DNA from: Steromphala cineraria
Lineage: Eukaryota; Mollusca; Gastropoda; Trochida; Trochidae
Assembly (NCBI GenBank): GCA_916613615.1
Contig: OU744720.1
Coordinates: 4,319,749 to 4,383,748 of the forward strand
Reading direction: 5' to 3'
DNA length: 64,000 nt
A program made the translations under genes and the position numbers. The notes beneath the pieces are model-generated. The model saw only the letters and a program-made list of their open reading frames with translations, searched no databases and had not been told where the DNA came from. Below are positions 1 through 10,724 of this stretch, in pieces. Numbering within the stretch: position 1 is the first letter of the stretch; each line of letters starts with the position of its first letter.

Positions 1-699
1 TTATCAACTTTGAACTTGAACTATAGTCGCATATAAACTTAAATATGCCTTTTAAAAATGCAGCGATGGAGGTCTGATGATAACAACTTTAAACTGCATA
101 TTAATGCCAGATATATATAGTCTGAATAACAGTTCATTCTAATCATGTTTCATACAGACTTCAAATGTTTTGTATAATCGGGCAATTTTCTTACTAATGA
201 AGAAACGTTAAAGAGATCTAATGGCAAAAGCTTTCTTAAGCTTGCGGGAAAATGGGGAAATACTGTCCTTGAAGTGAAAAGGTGTCCCAACGATGAAGTG
301 ATTAAACAGAAAATGTGTAACCATTATGTAGAAAGATGTTTATCACAAAACCACCAATGTACCAATAATAAATAAATAAATGAAAATAAATTTGTGTGTG
401 ACTAGATTCAGGGGAATAACCAACGAGGTACGAGTGATTACGGGATATCTGCCCGAGTCGAAATAATGTTCACTGCGTTTGAGAAATCGTAGTTATGCTG
501 TTGTAAGTGATACCAATCAGTGTTCATACGCGTGTCCAACCGAACATCTCAAGAGTGAATTAGTCAACAACGCATCGGAATCTAGTTCAGTTTCAAAACA
601 ATACGAAAATGACGAAAACATTGTCCCTGAATGATATAATACACTTTTCAACCTTGAACAAATTAACACACATAAAACTCTTAACAAACAACATTATTT
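1..699. other. AT-rich non-coding DNA, no gene seen
   Basis: No reading frame of note, no tRNA-like fold and no strong repeat is visible. The interval is ordinary AT-rich sequence leading into the foldback element that follows. Confidence 0.5.
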
Positions 700-866
700 G
701 ATAAAGATAATATAAGTTGTTTGCTTCTCACGAGGGTAATACGGTCTGATGTACCATCTTTGTAGAAATGTTGCCTGAGCCGCAAGGCGAGGGCTGACAT
801 TTCTACAAAGATGGTACATCAGACCGTATTACCCGAGGGAGAAGCATACAACGTATTTATCTTAAC
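700..866. repeat. Foldback MITE with 38-bp perfect arms
   Basis: The arms at 734-771 and 797-834 are perfect reverse complements over 38 bp and enclose a 25-bp loop (CTGAGCCGCAAGGC region). Pairing resumes outside them (722-729 TGCTTCTC with 839-846 GAGAAGCA) and continues imperfectly through the AT-rich flanks. There is no coding capacity. This is the structure of a foldback or palindromic MITE. No target-site duplication could be fixed, so the outer limits are approximate. Confidence 0.7.
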
Positions 867-869
867 GTC

Positions 870-3800
870 ATGTCAGAAGAAAATATACCCATTTTAGTTT
901 GACTGTCGTTAACGGATGAGCCATCACCGCATGAACGGCCTTGACCCTAAATGTAAACAAAATGGCGTCGTCCAACCCGACTGCAATGTTATGAATCGTG
1001 TTACGTAAAACTATTACCCTAAACATGCTTAAAAGTTATTTGATTTTAATCCTTTAGCATGTGCAATCAATGCAATGCAGAATTTGGTTCCAAACAAAAC
1101 ATAGAATGATTAGAAAACAAATCTATAATTAATAATCACGAAAACAGCTGATCGAACGTATGTAAACTCTGGACACCACATGCGTCATTTGGTAACGTCA
1201 TCTTAATGCTAAGCGACACCTTTTCTCGGAGAGGAGCTGTTGCTATGGCAGCGGGGTACATGAAATTTGTACACCGTGAGAGTTGAGACTCGCGGTGTAC
1301 ATGAGATAAAACGAGTCGAGCGTCAGCCAATCAAAACCGAGTATTTTACTGTAAGGTAAGATAATAAGTATTTGAATCAGCCAATCGTCACGCCGTACTA
1401 CCACTGTAATGTGTTGTTGACGGCACAATGTTGTAACGAAAATGTCAAAAACCTGTCAATTTTGATAATAATTGATAAAAGTGGCAATATCTTTAAGAGA
1501 AACTTACAAAGAATGCATCAAAACAAGACTGTATGTCAGGATAATCAAATAATCTGAACTTTGAACAACATTTGTTTCTTTCGACGTTACTTTCATTCAC
1601 GTAGCAAGTGTCAAGAACGATAACTCTAATCGGCCTGTGATCACGGTGGGATTGTTCCCAGGGCTGATCAACTACGAGTATGTTGATTTGTAAAAGTTAC
1701 TGCTTTCATGAATGTATGTATTGAATTTGAGTCCCTATGGTTTTTATGTGTTAATAATTACTAAAGGATCAGTGAAATTCTTGAATTCATGAATTTTTTA
1801 TGGCAGCCATGTTTGTTTACAAACAGACAGCGCTTATTGTATCTTTGGAAAAAGCACAATCTTGAGATCACAATGAAATTTAACACGTAGATGAATTGTT
1901 TCAAATAATACTGCGTTTAAATATCAACCTGTAAGTTATATGATGTACAGTAATATTCATCATTCTACGATTTTATTTTTAACCTAATCGACATACGTTC
2001 GACACGTTCAATTTATCAATGAAACTTGAAAATAGTTCCGTCAACCAATCGTCTTTCATTCTCTTAGGAACTTACCAATCAACGTTGAGAATCACTAAAA
2101 AGCACATGTGCGGATATCAAAAAAATATCCACTCGTGTATCCTCGCCCGTATGGGTAATTTTAAACTATAATTCATCTGTTCGTTCTATGATATGATGAT
2201 GATTTACATGTACATAGCATGATTGACTTGTTCGAACACATTGAGAATTGTAAAATATAAACAAGCAGGCTAATGACCTGTGAAATGAGGCCTATTACGT
2301 TTAAAGGATATTGACGTGAGTTTATTGTCAAGAACTGCATTTAATTGTATTGATTATATTATTTGAGGGTTTGACAAAGTAAGGAAGGCTTAAGCATAGT
2401 TCGCAACGATCATAGATTTTCAATGACGTCGAAATAACGACTAAGTTTTGTTGGTAGTTAATTTCTGAAACATACAATGTTAGAATTTTAGAATAATTGA
2501 CAAACTATTGTATCTCTCTTGGAATACTCAAATGTATTTACATATTCTGGAGCAATGTACAATTAATTAATAATCAAATAAGTATCTCGTATTATATATA
2601 ATCAATTTGAAAATGATGATTTATATGTTCATGATGATCGTTTAGATTTGTGGGGTTAAAATCTAGCAATAACGTTGAAAATCATATTTAAATAGTTTCC
2701 AGTCCCATTCAAATCCATTCCATCCACTTATGAAGGAGTAAATCGGGAAAGATATGCCTATTCAATCTTTTGAGATTCCTTGATAAGATTGATTTAATAA
2801 TTGTGCGGTCATAAAATGTTGGATTTATTGCCATAATGCACACTCACTCGGAAAGAGACTCATATCATGGATTCAAATTATTCCTTAAATCACACTTTCC
2901 TTCGTAATCAAACACTTTAAAGTTGTGCATATCTTTGATGTGTTGAAGCGGCATAGCCTCTTTATCAACCTGGCATGGGGGAAAAAGCATGCATATGTTA
3001 AGGTTAATAAGTGTGATTGTCATTAATATGCAAGTCTCAATATTACACTACTATCATTTTGACTTTTCTTTTTTAATTATATCGATTTCTCTACTTCTGT
3101 GTTAATTGTTAACAATGTAATGAATTTTAAAGGATATAGAAATCTAAGAAAACTAAGACTAAAACTTCAAACCTGAATATAAGGTTGGAAGAAGTAAACA
3201 TGTAATGATAGTATTGATACTGCCAGTTTATATATTTTACTTTTGTGTTATCATTTATTCTTACATTATAATTTACCTTGAGGTTTTACCTACAGGGTAA
3301 AATGGTTGATCATCTCAGTATATATGTCATCGGTGGGCTTCATAGGAGCATATGGAAAGGGGTAATCAGAGCTGCGAAGAGAAGATTATGTTAACATGTC
3401 AGCATAGTCCATGCAAGTTTTAAGTCAAATATGATGATATGTTTGATGAAAGCCACTACTTCGTAGACAATATCAAGAAGCTGAATTTTCAATTCATACG
3501 CATTTCCTGGGCCCAAATACATGTATACGCATATTTCGTATACAAACAGAAATCCAAACATAAATCGTAATAAAATCTCTTCACTTACGATAAGTAGATA
3601 ACATAAAAAGAATAATTCATCACAAGAAAAATTCAGGTAACTTTTTACATTGTTTTTGGATAGGCATTATAAACATAGTGGCTTTAATTTGTTTAAACAT
3701 GTAAAACATTTGTTTAAATGTATTCATGTTTCCAATTCCAATCTTTTGCAGATAAATTTTTTTTTTAAGATCCAATAATTGCATGAGTAGGTTTTTGATA

Positions 3801-4535
3801 TCGAAATGATTATAATATATCAAATTGTTGTAAGGAAGCTGTAAAGACAGGAACATTTTCTTTCGTTTTTCTTTGTTTATGTTGAAATCATTTATATTTG
3901 TAAGGTTTCATCTAACTATAGATACAAGGGAGTGGCTGAAATCAATTCTTGCAACTTTAGATTAAGAAAAAGGGTAGAAAATAATGTAAAAGACGTAAAC
4001 CATAATAAAGATCATATCAATTTACATAGAAATAGACACCTGAGAAGTAAAGGCATTGAATCACCATGTCTTATTAAGATCATTTCAGAGGATATGTTAC
4101 CATTTTACATTATCTCTTTCAGTACCATCTTGTTATGAGGTTAATCTATTTTTCTGTAAAAATATACTCTTAATCTTGTAATAAAAAGGTTGCTTTGTGT
4201 TAACTTATTGAATATGTTATTTTCATATATATACAGTTTTGATTGAACATAAAGCATTGTTTCTAAGGAAGTTGGTGTGTAGAATTATTATCATCGTCAT
4301 GTTATCTTGTACTGTATGATCTTATGACATTGTTACTGTGGAATCAAATTCTTGATGACAATAGCAACAGTTGATGCGACAGAGAAATGACCTGTCCAAG
4401 TTGTCGTAGATGTGCTGGCACTATAAGATTGAAGGACATATTAGTCTCATTATCTTAACGAGTGTCTGATAAAATCATGTCAAGGTAAGTAGGTTATTGT
4501 TGATATACAAAAATGTCAGGATTGCTTGTTTTCTT
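870..4535. other. Left flank of the segmental array, no gene seen
   Basis: AT-rich sequence with only short, unconvincing frames. A short hairpin lies at 1269-1300 (GTACACCGTGAG pairing with CTCGCGGTGTAC, one mismatch). A Kozak-like ATGGCGTCGTCC at 963 runs only ten codons to a stop and has no obvious donor. I did not recognise counterparts of this stretch in the repeated units, so it marks the left edge of the array. Confidence 0.45.
1269..1300. repeat. Short inverted repeat (12-bp arms)
   Basis: GTACACCGTGAG (1269-1280) and CTCGCGGTGTAC (1289-1300) pair with one mismatch around an 8-nt loop. There is no T-run to suggest a terminator. It is probably a relic of a small palindromic element. 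Confidence 0.4.
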
Positions 4536-5028
4536 TTTTGGTTCAGGTCATCAAGTATTTATAGTGTATCTGAGGACGCTTTTACATTTAATATTGGCAA
4601 TCTGTGTTCGTTGCAAACGTAGTTAGTTAGTACAAACTCGCTCAGAGTCAGGTTCACAGTGTTAACTGATTCTGATTGTGTTGGTTAATTTATAAATTCA
4701 TTGGCAGGAGTTCATTCTTACCCATTTACTAAAATGTGCATAATGTTTAAATGCATCATTTGTGATAATCATTTGAAATGAAAACATTCAAAATTAAGCA
4801 TAAAATCATTCAAGCACTTGTGTTTTATTATGTTCCTGTTTCGTTAAATTCATTATGTTTAATTCTACTTGAATTCATTTCATACATGTGTTTTGATAAA
4901 ATATATTACCCGTTACAAACAAAGAAGAAGTGATAACATAGGAATTTGAGAGAAGACCAAATATGCCAATCTGTATTGAAACCATTAAGTATCCCGATAT
5001 CCTACTTCATCCGATGATAATATGAAGC

Positions 5029-5145
5029 TTAGAAGAAATGGTCTTTGGAGGTGTCAAATGAGATGTCATATGGACCATCAAACCATGCTTTCATCTCAAC
5101 ATAAATGGTTCTACTATGAAGACCTTGAAGAACTAGGTTACAGAT
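5029..5145 (-). pseudogene. Candidate terminal exon, unit 1 copy (truncated)
   Basis: Minus-strand frame of 38 codons behind a conserved CAG acceptor-like junction, beginning ICNLVLQGL and including TIYVEMKAWFDG and ISFDTSKDHFF, then a stop. It matches the unit 2 copy at 18971-19114, which reads nine codons further because it has TGC AAA where this copy has TTC TAA. I do not recognise the family. The polypyrimidine tract before the acceptor is weak and no polyadenylation signal was identified, so exon status is inferred from the open frame plus conservation between units. Confidence 0.3.
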
Positions 5146-5245
5146 CTGCTACGAGTTAAGTGGCTCAATGCTTACTTCGTAGGTTACTATAGCTAGACGA
5201 CTATAACATTGGACCCTTAAATGTTACATAATTCAGCTTTTGATA

Positions 5246-6689
5246 GTTAGAGTACTTGAAAAGCATGAAACATGAAACAGGTGTTTAAACTTAACGTGGC
5301 CCTGCAAATATTTCATTATCATAATTTTAGTATATTCTTTTCTTTGTAATGCCATGCAATGAATGTTTATGTTTACAGCAGCTTACACAGCAGTATGTTT
5401 CCATTATACAATAAGCTCGTGTGAAAAATGAACTAGAAATTATCCGCCGTTTTATGGTGAAGGCTAACAAGCCTGAGCTAATTCTTTACACTGTGAGAAG
5501 TTTCTCTGCTGTTGATGGTGTTCTATACTCGTGATCAGCTTGCTAATGATGGTGGAATATTTTTATTCCATTGCTTGTATGGTACAAATCGCTGACATAG
5601 CATTTTAATTATCTGCAAACTATGAAAGGCTTTTAATACTTTTTATCAGGAATAACGGTTATTTCAAGATAAAAAGAGAACAATACAGAACCCACTCTTA
5701 TGGACAGTTTATGCACTAGTTATTTATAACATGAAATAGTAAATAGCTTTATGAACAGTATGCTTATAATTTAGATGAGACAACACCGAAGAAAAGTTTG
5801 TGTTATATATTCATGCATCTTGGAAGATCTGAGGGATTGTATGTAACGCAACTTCTGTTTAAGTGTAAGAAACGTTCCTTAAAGGCCAGTGACCATCAGT
5901 GCCTTCATAACAATAATTCGGGCACAGCTTAGATTAATCACCCCACTATTGTAACTGTCTTCTTCGAAACGCTTTTGTAGTTCTCAATTTATCTAGATGG
6001 TAACAATAGCCACTGATGAACTATTTTTCACTTGAGACAACATCTTTGTCATTCTCAAACATACAATTGTGTACCTCTAGTTTAATGTCCTTCACTAACC
6101 TAGGTATTTCTGTGCAAATATATACAGTTGACTGTCTTGAAAGTATCACAAGAAGGTGAACAAACTTAAGGTATATTGTCAGGTGGAAATATGAAGTCAA
6201 GTAACGGTTGTGTAATGTAAGTACTCAAGGAAGGAAATTAGGTGGAGAATATGAAATTGTTGCATGTTATTGTCCTAAACTCTCCAGAAAGAATCATGAA
6301 ATTTTATAAATAATTCATGTATTTAATTGAAGTTAGTTGCAAATTCAACTGAAAGTGCATTGGAATGCATTTATTCAATAAAAGAATACTTTCAGATATT
6401 GATTGTTGTGCACTAGAATGATTGAATATGTACGGTGTTTACTTAAATACTGAAAGTTTGAAAACATGAAGTTTGACAAAATTGACACAAGATCCTGTGG
6501 TATCCTAAACTGAAATGATCAAATACTACGATAAAATAACTACAGTGTCCATACTTTTGTTTCTTTCTTTCTTCTTCTGTATCAAACTTAATTCAATTTA
6601 AATTAAATATATTTCAGAAAACATAAAAATTAGACTTACCCTATCACAAAAGGTATTTATAATTAAGAAAAAATGTTGGTATAACAGTT
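5246..6689. other. Unit 1-specific insert, no gene seen
   Basis: Homology to unit 2 stops near 5245/19220 and resumes at about 6690/19230, so roughly 1.4 kb is present in unit 1 and absent from unit 2. The insert is AT-rich with no long frame. No clear terminal inverted repeats or target duplication were found, so insertion here and deletion in unit 2 are equally possible. Confidence 0.5.
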
Positions 6690-6917
6690 CGTGGGTCAAT
6701 CTTGATTCAAAGTTGGATGTTCTATGCAAACCACATTTACTCTTTGTCTTCTATTGAATTTGTGTGGATCAGACCTTGTTCGCATTTAAGCATATGTTCC
6801 AGTTGTGGGAAGCATAAGCAGGTCGGAAAACAGTCAAAGACTTGCTAATGCGTCACAGCACTCGCCAAATACATTTTAATTTGAGTAGTTAGTACACAAA
6901 GGGTAATGAAGCAATAT

Positions 6918-7058
6918 TTATCTTAACGAGACAAATCTCCACCCACCCAGCGCTACTAAATCAAGATCATTCAGGAAATCACCAGTCTCGTGTGTTTGAC
7001 CAGGTAAAGTAAGCAGAGATAGAAACAAGGCGGATACCATCAGGATGAACGAGAACAT
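6918..7058 (-). CDS. Small ORF with signal-peptide-like N-terminus, unit 1 copy
   Basis: A 46-codon minus-strand ORF starting MFSFILMVSALFLSLL, a typical short hydrophobic secretion signal, with likely cleavage after the small residues near SLLTLPGQT. The rest, about 25 residues, is acidic then aromatic (GDFLNDLDLVALGGWRF). It is either a complete small secreted peptide or the signal-peptide exon of a longer gene; in the second case the donor is not obvious, since the available GT sites are weak. The first 13 codons and 43 bp upstream are identical in unit 2 while the surroundings have diverged. No family was recognised. Secretion is inferred. Confidence 0.45.
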   Translation of the reverse strand: MFSFILMVSALFLSLLTLPGQTHETGDFLNDLDLVALGGWRFVSLR

Positions 7059-7101
7059 TAACGCTGACCAGGCTTCCTGACTGTCTTGATTGGGTTAGAG
7101 A
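7020..7101 (-). promoter_or_regulatory. 82-bp window identical between units 1 and 2
   Basis: This window equals 19577-19658 base for base, while the sequence on either side differs at roughly one base in six. It spans the ATG of the small secreted ORF, its first 13 codons and 43 bp upstream (AACGCTGACCAGGCTTCCTG and on). Such a plateau suggests constraint on the 5' leader and signal peptide, or recent local gene conversion. Further upstream (7110-7170) a second conserved stretch includes CTTGTGCTGATTTTC. Confidence 0.5.
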
Positions 7102-7539
7102 ACATGCTGAAATGTTGACCACATAACTTATGTTTTCTTCTTGTGCTGATTTTCAAAATGAATTGAGTGTACACATAAACGTTATACTTTACTTTGGTGC
7201 ATTTTTCGTTCTTAATTTACATTTGATTGTTTCTGTCCTTTTTACATGTATGAAACTGTGTGGGATGGCAAAGCGTACGATGAACCAGATATTATATATT
7301 CACTAAGACTGGGGCCAAAGATCTAGAAGGCAAATAAAATCATATATACTGAGTAAAATAGATATGGTACCAGTATATCTATATTTCATATATATGTTTT
7401 ATTCTGACATGTCACTAAGGTTTTTTTATTACCAAAAATCAAATCAAATCTAACAATGTTTAAATGTTTAAAAGATGATTGTTGATACGAAACCCGTATA
7501 CCATAAAATTAACTTGTGTAAAACCAGTGTTAGCATCAT

Positions 7540-7690
7540 GACGAGACAGCTGGTTCAAACAAACGATGGCTGCTGGCAAGTTTTATCCAATCAACAGATG
7601 AACATGTCGGTAATTGGTTACCTGTAAGTAAGGTACATGTACGCACAGCTTCAGGGTTGAATTAAAGCCTTGTCAGATAGTACCCCATTA
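7540..7690. repeat. Block B, recurrent short module of the array
   Basis: The module GACAGCTG...GGCTGCTGGCAAG...AACATGTCGGTAATTGG...GTTGAATTAAAG recurs near 21005-21170 (very similar) and 40040-40165 (diverged). A related version (CAGCTGTCTCAC...TTTCTGATAAGT...TTTCAATTAGAG) lies at 15190-15340, 34500-34630, 49767-49860 and 51600-51730. It contains E-box CAGCTG. No frame stays open through it, so a cis-regulatory or structural role fits better than coding. Confidence 0.45.
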
Positions 7691-8647
7691 TGTATACGAT
7701 CCAAACGACCTTTTCACCTCGCATAAACTGTGTTACATGTACGTTCGGACTTGTAGGTTCTAAATGGGACCAAAATACATCTTGTTTGCATTACTGGTAC
7801 TTCTCTGATGTGAAGGTCGTTTGAGAACAATCTACACACAATAAAGTTCAAATATATTTGACAGTGGGTTATTCATTGAAATTTGTGAATCCTTTGAAAA
7901 CATAAACTGTTATGCATGTTATCTAAAACAATGATTAATATAAAAAAATATGTAATACTTATATGCAATTCATTTCTTTTCAAGTTTTATTACTTGTTGA
8001 TCAAAATTTAAATGCACGTTATATGATTAAGATAAGATATAAATATATGTAAACCTCATTTGATTTCCCGACGTGCTTTACTTATTTCTGGCAGGGGCGC
8101 TTTACACCGTCACGTGAAGTTATCTAAATCCTACACGAAGGATATATATTATTTGCTAAGATCCAATTATTTGTGGTGGTTCACTATCTATTTTGTATTT
8201 TCATTTGTGATAGGTTTCAATTACTAATATGCAAAGGGTTAATTTGCTTTTTAAGACGTTAGCTCGTCGATGTGTAAAAGTGAAAACAAGCTCTAGTGAT
8301 GCTGCCTTTCACTTTTACTTTATCAATGTTTTCCTCTTGCTTAAATATCTTTTATAATACATATACGGATCCCGAATTGTCGCACATAAATATCATTTTC
8401 CATTCTACAGTGTACCTTCTAGCTTTGTGAATACATTCATTTGGCCATGTTATGAATAAGACTTGTAATGTGTTTGTTTTATCGAGATAATAGGTTACAT
8501 GTAGTGACTACATCATAATGAAAGTACTCAAATGTTCCGAATATTTGAAGAAGAATTTATACATATACTTCATTCAAATGTGTTATTTTTGTTACACAGA
8601 ACATTTAGTTGCTTTATTCCAAAATATTGCAGGAAGTAACAACTTAC

Positions 8648-8768
8648 ATTTTGATGCTTGGTACTTGCTTTCAATAACCCCAGGATCAACCAATTTGAGT
8701 TCATGAAAATGATTTTAGGAGAAATCATGTATTCAAATATTTGTGATTCCATGGTCAAAGGCTCAAAA
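8648..8768 (-). CDS. Candidate internal exon, unit 1 copy
   Basis: A 121-nt minus-strand segment bounded by an acceptor-like TTTGCACCCAG and a consensus donor AAT|GTAAGTTG. It keeps a 40-codon frame beginning FEPLTMESQIFEYMISP and ending LLKASTKHQN. The unit 2 counterpart keeps the donor position (GTACGT) and most residues but has a stop after MISP and has lost the acceptor AG. Protein family not recognised. The plus strand also has an AG junction here (AATAACCCCAG|GATCAACC), so orientation is not certain. Confidence 0.3.
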
Positions 8769-9573
8769 CTGGGTGCAAATTGTATTTACATAGTGAATTG
8801 CTGTGGCAATTGTAAAATTTTTGCAATCAGAGAGAGACATTTAAGGTCATATGTACAATAGATGACATATGTTTTACATCGTTTGTCATGTTAGACTCTA
8901 GTTTAAAATTGTCATCTACTAAGATAAGCACAAATCTTGCAATAAACAGTTTAGGCGGTTACAGAATTTCTTTAGAATAATTACTACTTATAGCAAAAGA
9001 ACAGAAAAAAGCCCTATCAACACTGTTTCATATCTTGTAATCAAATGTTACTATTTATTTCAGAGGGATCCTGTACTATTCTATATAAATTTTCTATTCC
9101 ATTAGGTCAATGCATGGTACTAGAAATCAAGTTATTGCTATTCTTGTCATGTTTAAGGACATGGTGTAATTAATTAATACTATTATCGATATCTTATGTT
9201 AAACATAATCTTATTTTGAACAAGTAAGGTACATGTAGTTTTGTAACAGGCTGCAATCAATGATCAATAATTTTAAACTCTCTATTCTATCAATTTATCA
9301 TGTGATGATATTGTATAAATTGAAACACGTTCTTTTTTATCTCATCAGTTAAAGCCATGGCCATCCATATAATTTTATTTGATAAATGGATTCTTGTGTC
9401 AGCAACTTAAAGATGTTGTGTGCGGCCTGTGGTATAGTAGTAACTAAAAATCATCGAAACTTCATCATTCATGAAAAATTGAAATTTGTCGATAATTGAC
9501 TCTTGCAGTTTATTAGTGACTTCAAAGGTACATTTCAACATAGGATGGCTCATTCAAAATAACAAGTTCTCAC

Positions 9574-9670
9574 TTATGACGACCCACAAGTACATTGGTG
9601 CTTATCTGAGCAAAACCTCCCGTCTTTTTGCTTGATGACCTCGGGCTTGAACAAGGAGTGTTCAATCAAG
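9574..9670 (-). pseudogene. Candidate internal exon, unit 1 copy (1-bp frameshift)
   Basis: The minus-strand segment starts after GGACAG and runs LIEHSLFKPEVIKQKDGRFC before a donor-like TAA|GTGAGA. Compared with the unit 3 copy (46308-46405), units 1 and 2 share a one-base deletion just before the CCAATG motif, so their frame ends in TAA at the splice site. In unit 3 the frame stays open and the donor is CTAG|GTGAGAG. Family not recognised. The neighbouring sequence is among the best conserved in the array. Confidence 0.35.
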
Positions 9671-9705
9671 CTGTCCAAATTGGATATAAAATGACATTTC
9701 AAACA
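9646..9705. promoter_or_regulatory. Three-copy conserved block with TATA-like sequence
   Basis: About 60 bp are nearly unchanged between 9646-9705, 25218-25281 and 46374-46440, including GGCTTGAACAAGGAGTGTTC and GGATATAAAATGACATTTC. On the plus strand GATATAAAAT could be a TATA box; on the minus strand the same bases run into the candidate exon. The conservation is seen directly. The promoter reading is a guess. Confidence 0.35.
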
Positions 9706-10189
9706 TGTAACGACAGTGAAATGCATTTCTGAAGAAATTTAACACTGGTCCTAATGTTTTCTGAAATGTTTTCTTCAAATACGTTTTTTATTCCTTTCAT
9801 CAATTGTGAGAACAGTGACGTTATCTGGTTAACAAGTTCTTTATTGTGAGAAATTCGCTGTTATGGAGTGAATCCTTTGCAAGGTAATTTAGAAGACGTT
9901 ATGATTTTCACGCCAAAATGTGTTTATCCAGAAAATCATAAAACCCAAACAGAAAACAGAAAATGTAACCCACTTACACTGTATCAATGATATTTATTTT
10001 TCTGTTTATGTATTTTATGTATTAGATGTTTCTTTAAATGATTGAATAGATATATTGTCAGCATATTTGTCAGACATCTATAAAAATCTATAGAAAATAA
10101 TAAATAATGTTCAGCTTGTCTTGTAGTGACTGTACATCACGTAGTGTGTCACACACATTATCTATATCAGTTTCATACCATTTACTATA

Positions 10190-10720
10190 ATGTACATGAC
10201 CAATATCCCTTATGAGCACATGATAACAGAGCAAGTGATATCCTCCTGGAACTCACTGATGCATATGAAAAACAAGTGTAATTTACGGGAAAGATCGGCA
10301 TTTGCTTTGTACATGTACACGACGAGCCTTGAACCAGTCATAGTGTGTCAATGTTTTCTCTACTCCAAAATATATTAAGTCTCCCCTTCTTACTGTTGCC
10401 AAAAGAATTGAATTTGATGAATTTATGAGCTAGGATTTTTTACCAAACCAAGCTTTGAAGCGAATACATGCATCACATGGTAACTGTCCTGCGATGTCAC
10501 TTTGATGATGTTACTAGTTCAAGGCTTCTTGCGTCAGATATCTATCAGTCCGACCATTCGTAAACTGGTTCCAATTTTAGTCTGAGTCTATATAACTGAC
10601 ATGACTAAATTAACATTATTTTAACCTATTTTGTGTACCAAGCAAAATATCTTAGTATGAGACGGGGAGATGTGTTTATGAAAGTTGCGCGGTCTTCAGT
10701 TTTATTTATGATTGGTGTGC
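10190..10720. repeat. Array block shared with 27.0-27.4 kb
   Basis: 10420-10600 matches 27050-27230 (AATTGAATTTGATGAAT, CATCACATGGTAACTGTC, GCGATGTCACT, CAGTCC.AC.ATTCGTAAACTGG). In unit 2 the plus strand keeps a 50-codon frame behind a CTGTTTCCAG acceptor-like site; in unit 1 the same frame has several stops. No domain is recognised, so the unit 2 frame may be chance or a decayed exon. Confidence 0.4.
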
Positions 10721-10724
10721 ACAT

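Noticed and set aside
963..995. ATGGCGTCGTCC with good Kozak context
   Set aside because: Stops after ten codons with no donor before the stop.
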